Under the pieces are notes generated by a model. The model did not search any database. It was given only the letters and a program-made list of their open reading frames with translations, and was not told where the DNA came from. Shown here piece by piece: positions 1 through 10,512 of a stretch of 64,000 nucleotides of DNA. Origin of the DNA: Parietaria judaica (taxonomy: Eukaryota; Streptophyta; Magnoliopsida; Rosales; Urticaceae); NCBI GenBank assembly GCA_954871525.1, contig OX940863.1, forward strand, positions 8,718,001 to 8,782,000, written 5' to 3'. How positions within the stretch are numbered: the first letter of the stretch is position 1; the number at the start of each line of letters is the position of its first letter. The translations under genes and the position numbers were made by a program.

Positions 1-430
1 TAACGTTAAAAAATGTTATCAGTAAATCGTATTAATGTTCATTAAATTGTGCACAAGTTTTGTAAGTAATTAATTTCGAAAAAATTAGGAACGTCCTTAA
101 CTCTAAGATTCCTTCATCAGCCCCCCAACTTAGACTGCCATTCATTAATCAAATAAAATGAAGACAAAATCGCGGTAAAAGTATTCAAAATTTGACTAAT
201 TAATGCCGCAGGAGTTTATAATAAAAATATAACAATGAAAGCCTCAATATATTTATTCAATAATTATATTAACGCAACATAACTATATCTATTCAATAAT
301 TATACCAAAAGTTGCATAATAAATTAATCATCTTTGGGAAACAAATCTCCCCAATATATCGTGATCGTCCACGTTAATTCACACACAAACACACACATTA
401 ATACATTATATTATACTACATAGAACTACA
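1..430. other. AT-rich upstream intergenic sequence
   Basis: No convincing coding region. The stretch is AT-rich and leads into the promoter of the small gene that starts at 518. No element boundary was recognised. Confidence 0.5.
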
Positions 431-441
431 TATATATATAA
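431..441 (+). promoter_or_regulatory. TATA box of the small Arg-rich protein gene
   Basis: A TATATATATAA run lies about 77 bp before the ATG at 518, a normal spacing for a plant TATA box plus short leader. The following pyrimidine-rich sequence (tcctcttttctctc) is typical of a plant transcription start and 5' leader. Confidence 0.5.
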
Positions 442-517
442 GTCCTCTTTTCTCTCACATTTCTCACAACAATTCACAAACATATATCACTACTCATAAT
501 ATTATTATTAATATATA

Positions 518-904
518 ATGGCCGTAGATCACGAGCTCCGCCAGCAAGGCACGGCCCTCCTGGACCCTAAGAGGCGACGCGGCGTCTCCTTGAGGCGGCG
601 GAGGCTGCCCTCGATCCGCCTGGGTGGGAAGGGTCGGCGGGGTGTGGCGTCGGCGGTGGGGCTGCTGCGGAGGATCCAGATGCGATGGCTGAGGCTGCGC
701 TACGCGCGCCTTCTGAGGAGGGTGACCGAGCTCTACCGCGACATGAAGAAGGATCTGGCCGTCGCCGGAGCCAGCCTCGACACATTCCAGAAGCGGGTTC
801 TGATGGAGGCGTCCTTCGCCGTTCCCGTCATGGGGCTCGCCTTCTCAGGCTACCCCGGTGCGGCTGCGGGAACGGATCACCGGCCAAGGACTCTCGTCAT
901 GTAA
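518..904 (+). CDS. Small Arg-rich plant protein of unknown function (128 aa)
   Basis: Single-exon gene encoding 128 residues. It is much more GC-rich than its surroundings, which suggests real coding sequence. The N-terminal half is strongly basic, with Arg/Lys clusters near residues 18-29 and 38-41 and around the LRRIQMRWLRLRY stretch. It is followed by a probable helix (ARLLRRVTELYRDM) and then a hydrophobic C-terminal segment, LMEASFAVPVMGLAFSGYP. A motif of the form LMEASFAVPVxG near the end is, as far as I recall, shared by small uncharacterised plant proteins, but no function is known to me. A TATA box sits 77 bp upstream and AT-rich 3' sequence follows the stop. No signal peptide or catalytic motif is seen. 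The start is the first ATG after the leader. Confidence 0.7.
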   Translation: MAVDHELRQQGTALLDPKRRRGVSLRRRRLPSIRLGGKGRRGVASAVGLLRRIQMRWLRLRYARLLRRVTELYRDMKKDLAVAGASLDTFQKRVLMEASFAVPVMGLAFSGYPGAAAGTDHRPRTLVM

Positions 905-970
905 AACTTGCGTACATCCTCTTTGTCATAAGGTGCTCTTTTTCTCATGTGAACTTATGTTCTTGTAATA

Positions 971-974
<4 letters not shown>

Positions 975-1006
<32 letters not shown>
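975..1006. repeat. (AT)n microsatellite
   Basis: Uninterrupted run of 16 AT units in the 3' flank of the small gene. Such runs recur through the window, for example near 4257-4288, 6730-6766, 22937-22962, 41337-41375, 49803-49846 and 51802-51835. Confidence 0.95.
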
Positions 1007-1009
<3 letters not shown>

Positions 1010-3180
1010 TGTTTACTCAGCTGATCTTTATTACTTATGTATACGTAGATCAGATGTTTCTCAAGTTTGTTCTTGAATGAATCTACGAGAACGAAACAAG
1101 TTGTATGTTTTTTTTAATCAGTAATTATTATGTGAAATGTGTAAATGCTTACAAATCGAAATAATAACGTAATTTGTTAGTAGCTTATGCGCGGAATATC
1201 GTTAAAAGGGAGCACCACATTTTCGCTGGAATCTAGAAACAGTAAATACTCTTCTCGGAAATAAAATCCGGAACTTGTAGTTCTGTTTTTGGATTTTCTA
1301 AAAAATGAAACGGAATCAAATAAAACTGGATCATCGTATCTTCGATTCAAATATCTAGAAAAATACGAAACCAAATAAAAATGGATCCCGATAAAGCTAA
1401 AACTGAAATTTTGTTCTGATTTTTTCCTCCGCAAATAGTCAAATCGGAAACAAACTTCTGATTTGATCATATTTACATGAAAAAATAAACAAAACGTTGC
1501 CGTTATGGATTCTCGAGGGGATTAACTGGGAAAACGTATACATGAACTTTCTGTCTTAATAGTTTGTTTGATTGAATATTTGAATTGTTATTTTTACCTT
1601 TTTTTTTTAATTCGTTAAAGATAAAGTTACATACTTACATTACATATGTAAGAGTGAGATTTGAACCCAAATATCTAAATGAATTGAATTCTCAAGTCAA
1701 AGAAAATGAAAGCCCTTATAGCAAAAGTCAACATTTCTTGTCCAATAAGTTTCACTAGGTAGCAACAATAGCATAGACACTAGTACTACCAGAGCTGCAA
1801 TATTTGGTAAATTGGTATGAGCAGTTGAAAAATGAGATTAAATGTGCATCGCACATAATATGGTATTAAAATTTAAAACATTAAAATATTCACTTACTTT
1901 TTATTTTTTTATTTTTTATATTATTGTTGGTGAAAGATTGAAATATTCAATCAGTTTAACTCTATAATAACCAATACGCGGAAAGGTTATATTTTTATAA
2001 TTAATTAATGTAAGTTAGGAATCAAAGCAATCTTTTATTATTTAAGTTAGAGAGAAGGCCATGAGATCGTATGTTTAGTACGACTGAATCTACCTATTGT
2101 ATGGTTCCATTTACTATTGCTTGATTAATTGATTAATGAAGTATTATTTTTTTAAACCTCAATAATTGAAGCATCAAATTTCCAAAAAATTCCAAATAGA
2201 TGTCTTCAGAATAGACATGATGAATATACCTAACCTAAATATTTCATATAATTACCATATGTTATTATGAAATATTCCGTACTCAAAATGCATGATGAAA
2301 CTCCGCACAGTGAATTAAATTAACGGAAGACAGACTAGAAGTTTTAAGTGGGTCGGCCGGGCTAGACTCACATATCCCGCCTTGTCTAATATTTTTTTTT
2401 AATAAAAATTTCATTGGTTTTAGCATGTAAATGCCTCTACCCATTGACATTGTGGGTAGTGCTTTCAAACTTAGTGATTGTGGGCTCTCTGCTCGGTCTA
2501 CTTGACACCTCCGGTCCGAGATAAATAGGGATATATAGTGGACGGTACGATCCAGCTAGGTCCCACCAAGCAACATTGAATTTGTCTATTTGTGACCTCA
2601 TATCATGATCTCTAGGGATATGCATGCAATACTGTCCAAGTAACTAATTATCATTAACGTGATACATTTTTTATTCAATTAATTAGATGTATCGTTTCTT
2701 TATTTGCAAATTGATGTATTTAATAAATAGATTAGATACCCAAGTGGTCACTAATACCTGTCCTTTTTCTTTCTGGAAACCTGATAAAACCATGTGATTT
2801 CATGAATTTATAACTAATTGTCGCTTCATGGATCAATTATATATTATTAGTCACGTATCGTGAACCAAAGTTGTGAAGATACCCTTAATTAGTCTCTGGT
2901 CAATACGTATATTATCGCAAACTAAATTAATTAACACTTCTCGCCAGAAATAACACTTTCAGCAACGTGTTTTTGTGACGCTGAAAGTACTCCTCTGTGC
3001 CGCTAATTTAGTTTAAAGATGCTCAACAAATCGAGTTATATATTTAGACATGTTTAGTCGATTTTCGCTCTTGACCACAAAAAAATAAATAAAAAACCAG
3101 ATTATAATTGTATATTGTCTAAACTAATAATATTGAGAGGATTCTCAGTAAGTTTTTTTTTTTTTTTTTATATAAAAATA
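1007..3180. other. Intergenic DNA without a recognised gene
   Basis: AT-rich sequence with only short chance ORFs. The stretch 2300-2640 is less AT-rich and may be an old transposon relic, but I could not find paired ends or a target-site duplication. Confidence 0.5.
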
Positions 3181-3600
3181 ATAAGTAGGTAAGGTCTTGA
3201 CTCTTGAGTATTTTATTTAATGGTCAAAGGGATGACCGGCAAAAACTATATTTCCTGTTAGAATTGCCATTATTTTTTTTTTTTTGAAAGCAGAATTGCC
3301 ATTACTAATGTCATACGAATTGAGGATATGACTTATATTAATTTCATGATTGAATAGTTATTTTATAAGACCAGGTCTCTGAGCTCATTGATTGACCAAA
3401 GTGTAATGAAACTTAGCAACTTAAAACAATATGGTTATTTTTCTAAGTAGGTGATTATGTAACATATTGTATATGGCATTAGTATATGCGTTTGCTTAAC
3501 ATATGATCACGAAAAAAATAGGCCACACTGTAAAAATTGTTGATCGAGGAAGCTTGTTATCACTTACAAATTACTATTGGCATGATGCGAGAATTTGGGT
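3181..3600. repeat. Diverged direct repeat, copy 1
   Basis: The sequence from ataagtaggtaaggtcttga to the region around cacactgtaaaaattgttga is repeated with many substitutions and indels 1140 bp downstream, from 4321. Shared landmarks are the Cttgttagaattgc block, tcattgattgaccaaa, gcgtttgcttaacat and ccacactgta. It is an old segmental duplication. Nothing in it looks coding. Confidence 0.75.
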
Positions 3601-4254
3601 AAATTTTACTTTATTATCTACAAATCGTTTTTTTTTTTTTTTAAACAATGGCAAATATATAAATTTATATCTAAGATAAAAAAGAAAATTAAATGGGCTT
3701 TGATTCACAAAAAATGAGGTTGACTAGCTAGTAATTTTACTCAAAGCCCAATTCCAAATTATGCAACATGTGAGCGTTTGATACATTTTTTTTATTATTT
3801 TAAAGAGAATTAACTCGCGACATGATCCCATCGTAAATTATTCAAGTATTTATCACCTATAATTACCGAAGTTTAATTACCGTGGTAAAATAAATGTGAT
3901 AAAAAAAATAACAAAATAAGATATTTCATACTTCCAAAATATAACATCATCCAAACGAAAAACACATCAAAAGTAAAACAAGAGTACAAACTTTAGACTG
4001 CATATTTAATGTAAGCAGTGTTTAGTCTACTTAAACTAGATAAATTCTTTATAAAAATTTGATAATTTATTGGAGTTTATAATCAAGCTACCTAAGTTTC
4101 AAATATATATATATATATAATCAAGCTACCTTGCATTTTGCCTAATCATTTCCAACGCATCTACCAAGCTCTTTCCTCTCTAAACATATAGTAAATTAAC
4201 AAATATTGTGATTCACAATCACAACTACATGCAAATAACTCCATCAATGAGTAA

Positions 4255-4291
<37 letters not shown>

Positions 4292-4320
4292 TCATTACAA
4301 TGTTTTTTTTTTAATAAAGA
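3601..4320. other. Intergenic spacer between the two diverged repeats
   Basis: AT-rich and without a credible ORF. It contains a (TA)n run at about 4257-4288. No gene is seen. Confidence 0.5.
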
Positions 4321-4934
4321 ATAAGTAGGTAAGGTCTTGAACATTGTATTTGATGGTGAAAGACCAGCAAAAAACTACATTTCTTGTTAGAATTGCAATA
4401 AACTAATGTCCCATGAATTGGGATAGGATAATTAATACAAATTTCATATTGACCACTTATGATAAGACAAGGTCAATGAGGTCATTGATTGACCAAAATG
4501 TAATGAAACTTAACAAGCTAACAACTTATGAAAAAAAATAAAAATATGGTTATTTTTTTAGTACATGATATAACATATTGTTCATTGTTGTATAGTTTGT
4601 TTGTAGTATACGTAGATCTCAAATGTTATTTTACCACGATGTTTTTTTTTTATTTCACCATGTTGGAGGATATATTGTTGAACTTTAGAAAAGTCAAAAT
4701 TTGCGTGTTGGCTATTTTAAATATATATATATACATATATATTAATATATAGAAACATACATTCATATGCATAATCATGGGCGTTTGCTTAACATCAAGA
4801 GGTTCATACATGACATTTTTGTATAAGAATGGAATGGACCATGAAAGCAGTCGTGCATGAAAGAATAGCCCACACTGTACAAATAGTTATAGATGGTTGG
4901 GGAAGCTTGCTCACTTGCAAATCATATTTGGAAT
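4321..4934. repeat. Diverged direct repeat, copy 2 (left part, interrupted by hAT)
   Basis: Second copy of the repeat that begins at 3181. It carries an extra stretch at about 4600-4770 that is absent from copy 1. It is cut at 4934 by the hAT element, and homology to copy 1 appears to resume after 6513 for a short distance. Repeat duplication therefore predates the transposon insertion. Confidence 0.65.
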
Positions 4935-6513
4935 TAGGGGTGATCATAGTCTCCGGAAATCGGTTTTTAAATCGGGAATGAGACTGCATCTGGATTCAAA
5001 AACCCGTATCCGGGTTCAAAATTGAATTTCGGATGGGGGTTCCGATTTTATTTTTGAAAGAACGGATACTCAGAAACCGGTTTGAAACTCGAATTTTATG
5101 AGTACAATTGTTTTTTTTTTTTAATGATTTTTTTATATTCTAAATTATCCGGTTCTCAGAAGTTCGCAGGACTTGGCTCGCAGCAGTCGAAGCGTCTCAA
5201 TGCTCTATCAACCAGTTCTGTTGACAGTGAATAGCAACGAGCAACGCCTTAATAGGGTCGATCGACAAATCAACCAATATACTATTAGTGAGGGCAAGCC
5301 GAGCCAAGAATTCTTCAAGATCGTGATTCCTCGGAGGGGATAACCTTCTAAGTGGATTTGTGTTGGTACTTCCAAAGACACGGCCGTTATCATTGAGTTT
5401 GGGGTCGAGACCGAAGTAGCCATCATCAAGATTTTATCGGGCGACAATGTGTATATCCCGCCAGCCACCAAACCCATTAACCTTCGGGATTAACAAAAAG
5501 CACCACTGTCTTAAGGAATTCACGCTGCCTTTCAAAGCCGTGATTTTGGCGAAGAACAAAAGAGATCCCATCCTCGTGTTGGCTTCTGATTGTCCAAGCG
5601 ATTGTATTCTCTGCTATCATGTAGGTTCTTGGGCCATACTTCAAGCGGGTTACGAAACAGAAGATATAATAATAGCTCATGCAAGTCGTGTATGTGTGTT
5701 GTTGTCCTTGGGCTCGATTAGAGCTTGGGAGTTTGACCGGAGTGGATGTCTAACCATGATCTTTTAAGTGTTTGCCCACTAAGACTTGGATCATGGATTA
5801 ATACCCAGAACTTAGAGTATCTGGTTGAGTCAAAAGTCTATTTTTTGCTTGTCATATGGATCGAATTTCAGGCCACGCCGAAGTGGGAGAGAGTCGAGAC
5901 GTTGGGTGACATGGCGCTCTTTCTAGGAATTAACGAGTTGGTTTCATTATCGAGTTGGTATCTGTTGAAGGGCTATCAGTCAAACTCGATTTACTTTACG
6001 GGCGAGCATCGTGCTCCCATGTCTCTGTTCGGCCCGCACATGCAAGTGTACGATATGGAGCGCAAAGTGAGCAAATCATTCCAAGCTACTGTTGATGAGG
6101 AATATGGAAGCCCGTTTTACTTTTGGTAGATTAAGTCAAATAAAAAAGAATGACTTAGATTCTGACCAGCAATTAGTTTTAGGTCTCTTTTAACTTGTGT
6201 ACAATTTTTGATACCCGATTTTAGTTCATTATGATATATATATCATCTAAAATATATTTTTTAAAATTGTGCTCCTCTTTAAAAATTTAAATTTTCAAAT
6301 GTTAGCAAACCTAATCGGGTAAATAACGGATCCGATTTGAAATCTGGATCTGGGTATTAACACCGGTTTTTGAAAATAAAAAAAAAAAACAGATTTGCAG
6401 GTAACCGGATTTCAAAATCCGGATCCATGTTTTAATTTTTGCAAAACCGGGATTCCAGTTCCAGGTTTCGGAAATCACAAAAAATTCAGATATTTAGACT
6501 AGTGTCACCCCTA
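4935..6513. mobile_element. Non-autonomous hAT-type element carrying a gene fragment (Pack-type)
   Basis: The element begins TAGGGGTGATCATAGTCT and ends with the imperfect inverse AGACTAGTGTCACCCCTA. It is flanked by a perfect 8-bp target duplication, tttggaat, at 4927-4934 and 6514-6521. An 8-bp duplication with short TAGGGG termini is the hAT superfamily signature. The outer 200 bp on each side are rich in ccgg/ccggat/aaaccgg words, which look like subterminal repeats. The interior (about 5160-6129) is less AT-rich and encodes a broken DUF295/F-box-type protein fragment rather than transposase, so the element had to be mobilised in trans. Two smaller elements in the window share the TAGGGGTG terminus (22441-22875 and 37108-37688). 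Confidence 0.88.
5440..6129 (+). pseudogene. Captured F-box/DUF295 (KIB1-4 beta-propeller) gene fragment, broken
   Basis: Translation in at least two frames gives pieces that follow the plant DUF295 pattern in the right order. At about 5447-5767 there is a segment with KAVILAKNKRDPILVLASDC and then SWAILQAGYE. At about 5800-6129 come EYLVESKVYFLLVIW, then WERVETLGDMALFLGINELV, then NSIYFTGE, and a terminal SPFYFW. In this family these correspond to the late beta-propeller blades, with the hallmark LGDxALFLG and NxIYFT signatures. The F-box and N-terminal region are not seen, and the frame changes between segments (near 5745-5770). It lies wholly inside the hAT element, which implies capture from a host gene. 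No function should be expected from it as it stands. Confidence 0.7.
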
Positions 6514-6727
6514 TTTGGAATAATGCTATAAGTGAAAATGGCTTGAGACAGTAGATACATCATTTTTTAAATAAACTAACAATAAAATACATCATTTTTT
6601 AAATAACAATGTCTCTTACTGTTTACCTACTCTCTCCCCGAAAGCAACAAAAATAACTACGAGCTGAAAGAAAATGAAAGGGATGAGTGTAATGATCATC
6701 AAGTCTACCTTTTATTTTTCAGGTCAT

Positions 6728-6768
<41 letters not shown>

Positions 6769-6847
6769 CTCCAATTTAAAAGGAAGATGTTTTTTTTTTG
6801 GCTCTCATCACTTAGAAATGAGTTCTTCAAATAAAAAGATTGTATAG
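6514..6847. other. Intergenic spacer with (TA)n microsatellite
   Basis: Contains the (TA)n run at about 6730-6766 and no coding region. Confidence 0.6.
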
Positions 6848-7415
6848 TGTGAATGCCGAAAAATGTATCAACACTTATTCGTATCTGAGAAAACGAACAA
6901 ACTTGAACTTAATGGGGTACGGAGGGGGTGCCTCCGTATCCACCTCTGACACTCAACATTAGTCGGGATATTTAAGAGAATGGAAAACAGAGGTTTTATC
7001 GCTTTAGAGAGCGTTTTTGTGAGTTGATCTGAGTCGATATGAGTTACCGTTTTGATCGAAATGAGCTTCTATTTATATAAGGGTGCATGGACCTCCTAGT
7101 AATTAATAATTATTTTGTTAGGCCCCTGACCAATTAAGATATTGCTCTGCGCGATGCGTGATGCTTGGTGCGCGGTGCTTTTAATAAAATGATTTTTAAA
7201 TGCTCTTTTTGCGGTAAAAGTATCAAACTTTCTACTGACTTTTTTCAAGCCGAGTCTTGTTGACATTTTGGGCCGAATCTCGTTACTTTTTGAGGCGGGT
7301 CCCACTGACTTTTTTGTGGCGGGCCCAGGTCGTTTTTGTGGATGTTTTGGCCTCTTTGTTGCATTTTTTTGGGCAGAATCTTAATTTTTCTAGGCTCAGA
7401 AAAATACCCATAACA
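6848..7415 (-). mobile_element. Probable solo LTR of a Ty3/gypsy-type element (minus strand)
   Basis: Read on the minus strand the segment starts TGTTATGGG and ends GGCATTCACA, as expected of an LTR (TG...CA). Flanking 5-mers on the plus strand are tatag (6843-6847) and tatac (7416-7420), a 4/5 match to a target duplication. Inside, on the minus strand, is a clear promoter: a TATATAAATAG box (plus coordinates about 7067-7079) followed by a leader. The later motif, with gttgagtgtcagagg and a cggaggcaccccctccg palindrome, resembles leaders of plant gypsy LTRs. No internal region or second LTR is nearby, so it is called solo. Confidence 0.5.
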
Positions 7416-7618
7416 TATACTATACTTTAACTTGCAAAAATTCATGGACAAAGGAGTAAGATCCTTAGATAATATAATTAAGTGTACATCATTAGAATTA
7501 AGATAAGATAGATCAAACCCTGACGAGAGAAACGTGGGATAATTTTGTCTTAATTATAAATGAGCATAGTCATGCGCATGCACGATTGAAGCAATAGTAA
7601 AGTGTCTTTGATAAGGGC
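7416..7618. other. Short intergenic spacer
   Basis: AT-rich spacer between the probable LTR and the tandem duplication. Nothing recognisable. Confidence 0.5.
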
Positions 7619-7754
7619 ATATATAATTAATAGTGGAATAATAAAGCCAATATATTCAGAACAAAGTACAGCCTTAGTGCTCGGAAAAAAAAAATCAACC
7701 ATTAATGGAAAGATCTGGATTGTATATTCATATTCTTTAAGGCATACGTATGGG
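7619..7754. repeat. Tandem duplication copy 1, left part (split by hAT)
   Basis: Left 136 bp of a roughly 396-bp unit. It is nearly identical to 9831-9970. The unit continues after the hAT insertion at 9571-9830. The last 8 bases (cgtatggg, 7747-7754) are the target site of the transposon. Confidence 0.9.
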
Positions 7755-9562
7755 CAAGGTTCGACTTATCGTGGATAATCGTGGATAATCGACGATTATC
7801 GGTCTTACCGATGTTTACCGATAAATAATCCACTACACTAGTTGTCGTTTTGGTAACTTATCGCCGATAATCGAGATAATCGATAAATCCCTTTCCAATG
7901 GATTATCGTTTTTTGCAGTGTAAAATTGAGGGACTTTTCGGTGCAATTAAAAAAAAATTGGCAAAAGTTTGCAAAGTTTTGATTTAAGCGTTTTTCTCCG
8001 AATTTATTCAAATTTGTGCGAACTTTTTGGTAAATTTAAGAGTTATAATCATAGATATGTATGAATCATGCATTTTTTTCTTTGATATTTAGGATTTTTA
8101 GAAGATTTACATGAGTTCAAAACTAAAGAGTTAGTTGTTCATATGAGTTATGTTCTTCAATGGGTAAAGATTAGTACTTTTGTGATTTTGAGTTATTTTT
8201 TTGCATTCTTATGAATATATATTGATGAAAACTTGTTTTGATGACTTAGTTTGTAATTATTATGTGAGATTTAGAGGAAATTCAGATTTGTATTCTTGTT
8301 AGGCAAAAGTGTACAAAGTTTTGAATTTTTAAATTTGCTCAAAATATAGATATTTTTTTTTATGATTTATTGTTTGTATATGCTTTAAAAGATTGTAGTT
8401 AGTATTTAGTAAGAAATATGTGTTTGTTGGTGAATTTTTTAGGCAGATTTGATGATAATTCGGATTTCCTCATAATTGCGGCAAAAGTATTTGAAGTTGA
8501 TCTTTTCGTGATTTGTGAAGTATTCTACTCATTTTTTTTGGGTGTTTTCATTCATTAAATATTTTTTGAAATATTAATCTGAGTTTTTGGTGTAATTTAT
8601 TTTCAGATTTGACGATAATTTGGCTATTCACATAATTGCGGCAAAAGTCTTCCAAGTTTATCTTCTTGTGATTTCTTCGGTAATCTACTGACTTTTCTTG
8701 CTTTTAGCTTTCATTAAATATTTATTCCAACAATAATGTGAGATTTTGGTGGAATTAAATTTGTTTTTTAAGGTAAACTTGTTTTTTGCGGCAAAAGTAC
8801 CTATTTTTGCCATTTGTCTTGTTGTTTTTAACAAGTCTCGTAATTCTTCTTTTTGTTTAGGTTGAAGATGAGTAAAGACAATATTGCGAGGGAGCATTGC
8901 ACTCACTATGGGGATCCGAGCAACAACTCGAGTTTCAAGTGCAATTATTGCGGGAAGGAGATCAGAGTTGGCGGAATCACGAGGATGAAACAACATTTGG
9001 CCGGCACCGATAAGAACAAAAATTTCGTGCAGGAGATTGTACGCACTTCGAACGTGCATGACTTGTTTTGGAACAAATATCTAAAGATGCATATAGAAGC
9101 AAGTTGTGCCATATGAGATCGTTTTTTTTTTTTTTTTGAGGTCGGAGAAGTTGGTCTGAGACTCTGAGTATTATCTATTCATTATCTATCCATTATGTGT
9201 TTGAGTTTTTAGATTATGTGTTTGATAGTTGAGATTTGTAAGACTATGTTGTATTAGTGTTTTAGATTGGAGACTTGTGATGGAATTAAATGTGTGTGTA
9301 TGACTTTTTATTTTTATTTTTTATGGAAGTGTGTATGACTTTATCTTCATATGTTTTGAGGTATGCTATTATAAAAATATTTTGTAAGTTTTCCGTCGAT
9401 AAGTATCGAAAAGTGTCGATCATCCGTCGATAATCCTCGATAAGTATCGGTAATCGGTAAGCTACAGTATTATTAGTTTTCCGTCGATAATCCGGTAATC
9501 CGTCGATTAATCCGTCGATAACGGCAAGCGATTTATCGGTTATCTCGATAAGTTGAACCTTG
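7755..9562 (+). mobile_element. hAT element derivative, internally deleted, keeping a BED zinc-finger exon
   Basis: Termini are CAAGGTTCGACTTATCG and the inverse of CAAGGTTCAACTTATCG, which match at 16 of 17 positions. They are flanked by a perfect 8-bp target duplication, cgtatggg (7747-7754 and 9563-9570). Both ends carry subterminal cgataatcg/ccgtcgataa-type repeats. A 3' exon-like ORF encodes a BED zinc-finger N-terminus of hAT transposases. The catalytic RNase H-like and dimerisation domains are missing, so the element is non-autonomous. Between about 8430 and 8760 are diverged 160-bp internal direct repeats, each with cataattgcggcaaaagt. The insertion is confirmed by the unoccupied tandem copy at 9831-10227. 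Confidence 0.92.
8868..9116 (+). pseudogene. BED-type zinc-finger fragment of a hAT transposase
   Basis: The ORF starts at an ATG just after a plausible intron acceptor (tttttgtttag at 8860) and gives about 82 residues. It contains CTHYGDPSN, then the zinc-binding pair in CNYCGKEIRVGGITRMKQHL, then AGTDKNK. C-x2-C followed by GGITRMKQHLAG is the classic BED finger of plant hAT transposases. The final Cys/His ligand normally a little after HLAG is not evident. The ORF ends at a TGA after WNKYLKMHIEASCAI without entering the transposase core. Family knowledge says BED fingers bind transposon ends. Whether this fragment is expressed is unknown; it could act as a DNA-binding competitor, but that is speculation. 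Confidence 0.75.
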
Positions 9563-9570
9563 CGTATGGG

Positions 9571-9830
9571 TATGATAGAAGCCCTAATAATAACCAAGTA
9601 TTCTATATTTTCCAAATATTTTTTACGAAGTGGCTCCTTTTTGCCAGAACAAAGCAGGACATTAAACCTTTTATTTTTATTTTTTAATTCGTCTGCATAT
9701 GGTTATTGGGAACATACAAGGGCCGAGTTATTCAATGGATCAGTGCATGCACGGGTTACACTTGAAAATTGGAGGAAAAGTTTAAACAAATAATAATTTT
9801 GTATCAAAAAAATTAAAATCAGTGAAAATT
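9571..9830. repeat. Tandem duplication copy 1, right part
   Basis: Continuation of the unit begun at 7619 after removal of the hAT element and its duplicated 8-mer. It aligns with 9979-10227. Shared text includes tgatagaagccctaataata and gaagtggctcctttttgcca. ORFs in both copies are similar because the DNA is duplicated; the second has small indels, so I do not call a gene. Confidence 0.9.
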
Positions 9831-10227
9831 ATATATAATTAATAGTGGAATAATAAAGCCAATATATTCAGAACAAAGTACAGCCTTAGTGCTCGAAAAA
9901 AAAAAAAAAAAACCATTAATGGAAAGATCTGGATTGTATATTCATATTCTTTAAGGCGTACGTATGGGTTTGATAGAAGCCCTAATAATAGCCAAGTATT
10001 CTATATTTTCCAAATATTTTTTACGAAGTGGCTCCTTTTTGCCAGGACAAAGCAGGATATTAAACTTTTATTTTTTTTTAATTCGTCTGCAAATGGTTAT
10101 TGGGAACATACAAGGGCGGAGTTATTCAATGCATCAGTGCATGCACGGGTTACACTTGAAAATTGCGAGGAAAAATTTAAACAAAAATTAATTTTGTCTC
10201 AAAAAAATTAAAATCAGTGAAAATTAT
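9831..10227. repeat. Tandem duplication copy 2, with intact empty site
   Basis: Second copy of the roughly 396-bp unit, starting atatataattaatagtgg. At 9956-9985 it reads through ggcgtacgtatgggtttgat without interruption, exactly where copy 1 contains the hAT element. It thus preserves the pre-insertion target sequence. Confidence 0.92.
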
Positions 10228-10338
10228 ATAAAATGCGTCAAAGTCACCACCAACGCATCCAAAGTCCAAACATCATCATGGGTTAGTTTGGCAGAGTTGA
10301 AATACTACAAGAACCTAATACCTAAGTGGACGAGATTT

Positions 10339-10512
10339 TGATGTTGCACTCAATTTTTATTATTATTTTTATCCTTTCTAATTAAGTTTTTTTTTTTTCT
10401 TTCTAAATTGTACGTTAATAATGAGTTTGATGTTGCACTCAATTTTTATTATTATTTTTATCCTTTCTAATTAAGTTTTTTTTTTTCTTTCTAAATTGTA
10501 CGTTAATAATAA
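10339..10512. repeat. 89-bp tandem duplication (two copies)
   Basis: Copies at 10339-10427 and 10428-10512 share tgatgttgcactcaattttt, the attattatttttatcc tract, a poly-T run and aaattgtacgttaataat. They are almost identical, so the duplication is recent. Non-coding. Confidence 0.93.

Noticed and set aside
1177..1470. 97-residue minus-strand ORF
   Set aside because: Low coding quality, AT-rich, no motif, no promoter or homologous family recognised.
9560..10191. Two similar ORFs (MIEALIIxKYSIFSKYFLRSG) at 9560-9793 and 9964-10191
   Set aside because: The similarity is due to the DNA tandem duplication. Small indels change the frames, and no family is recognised.
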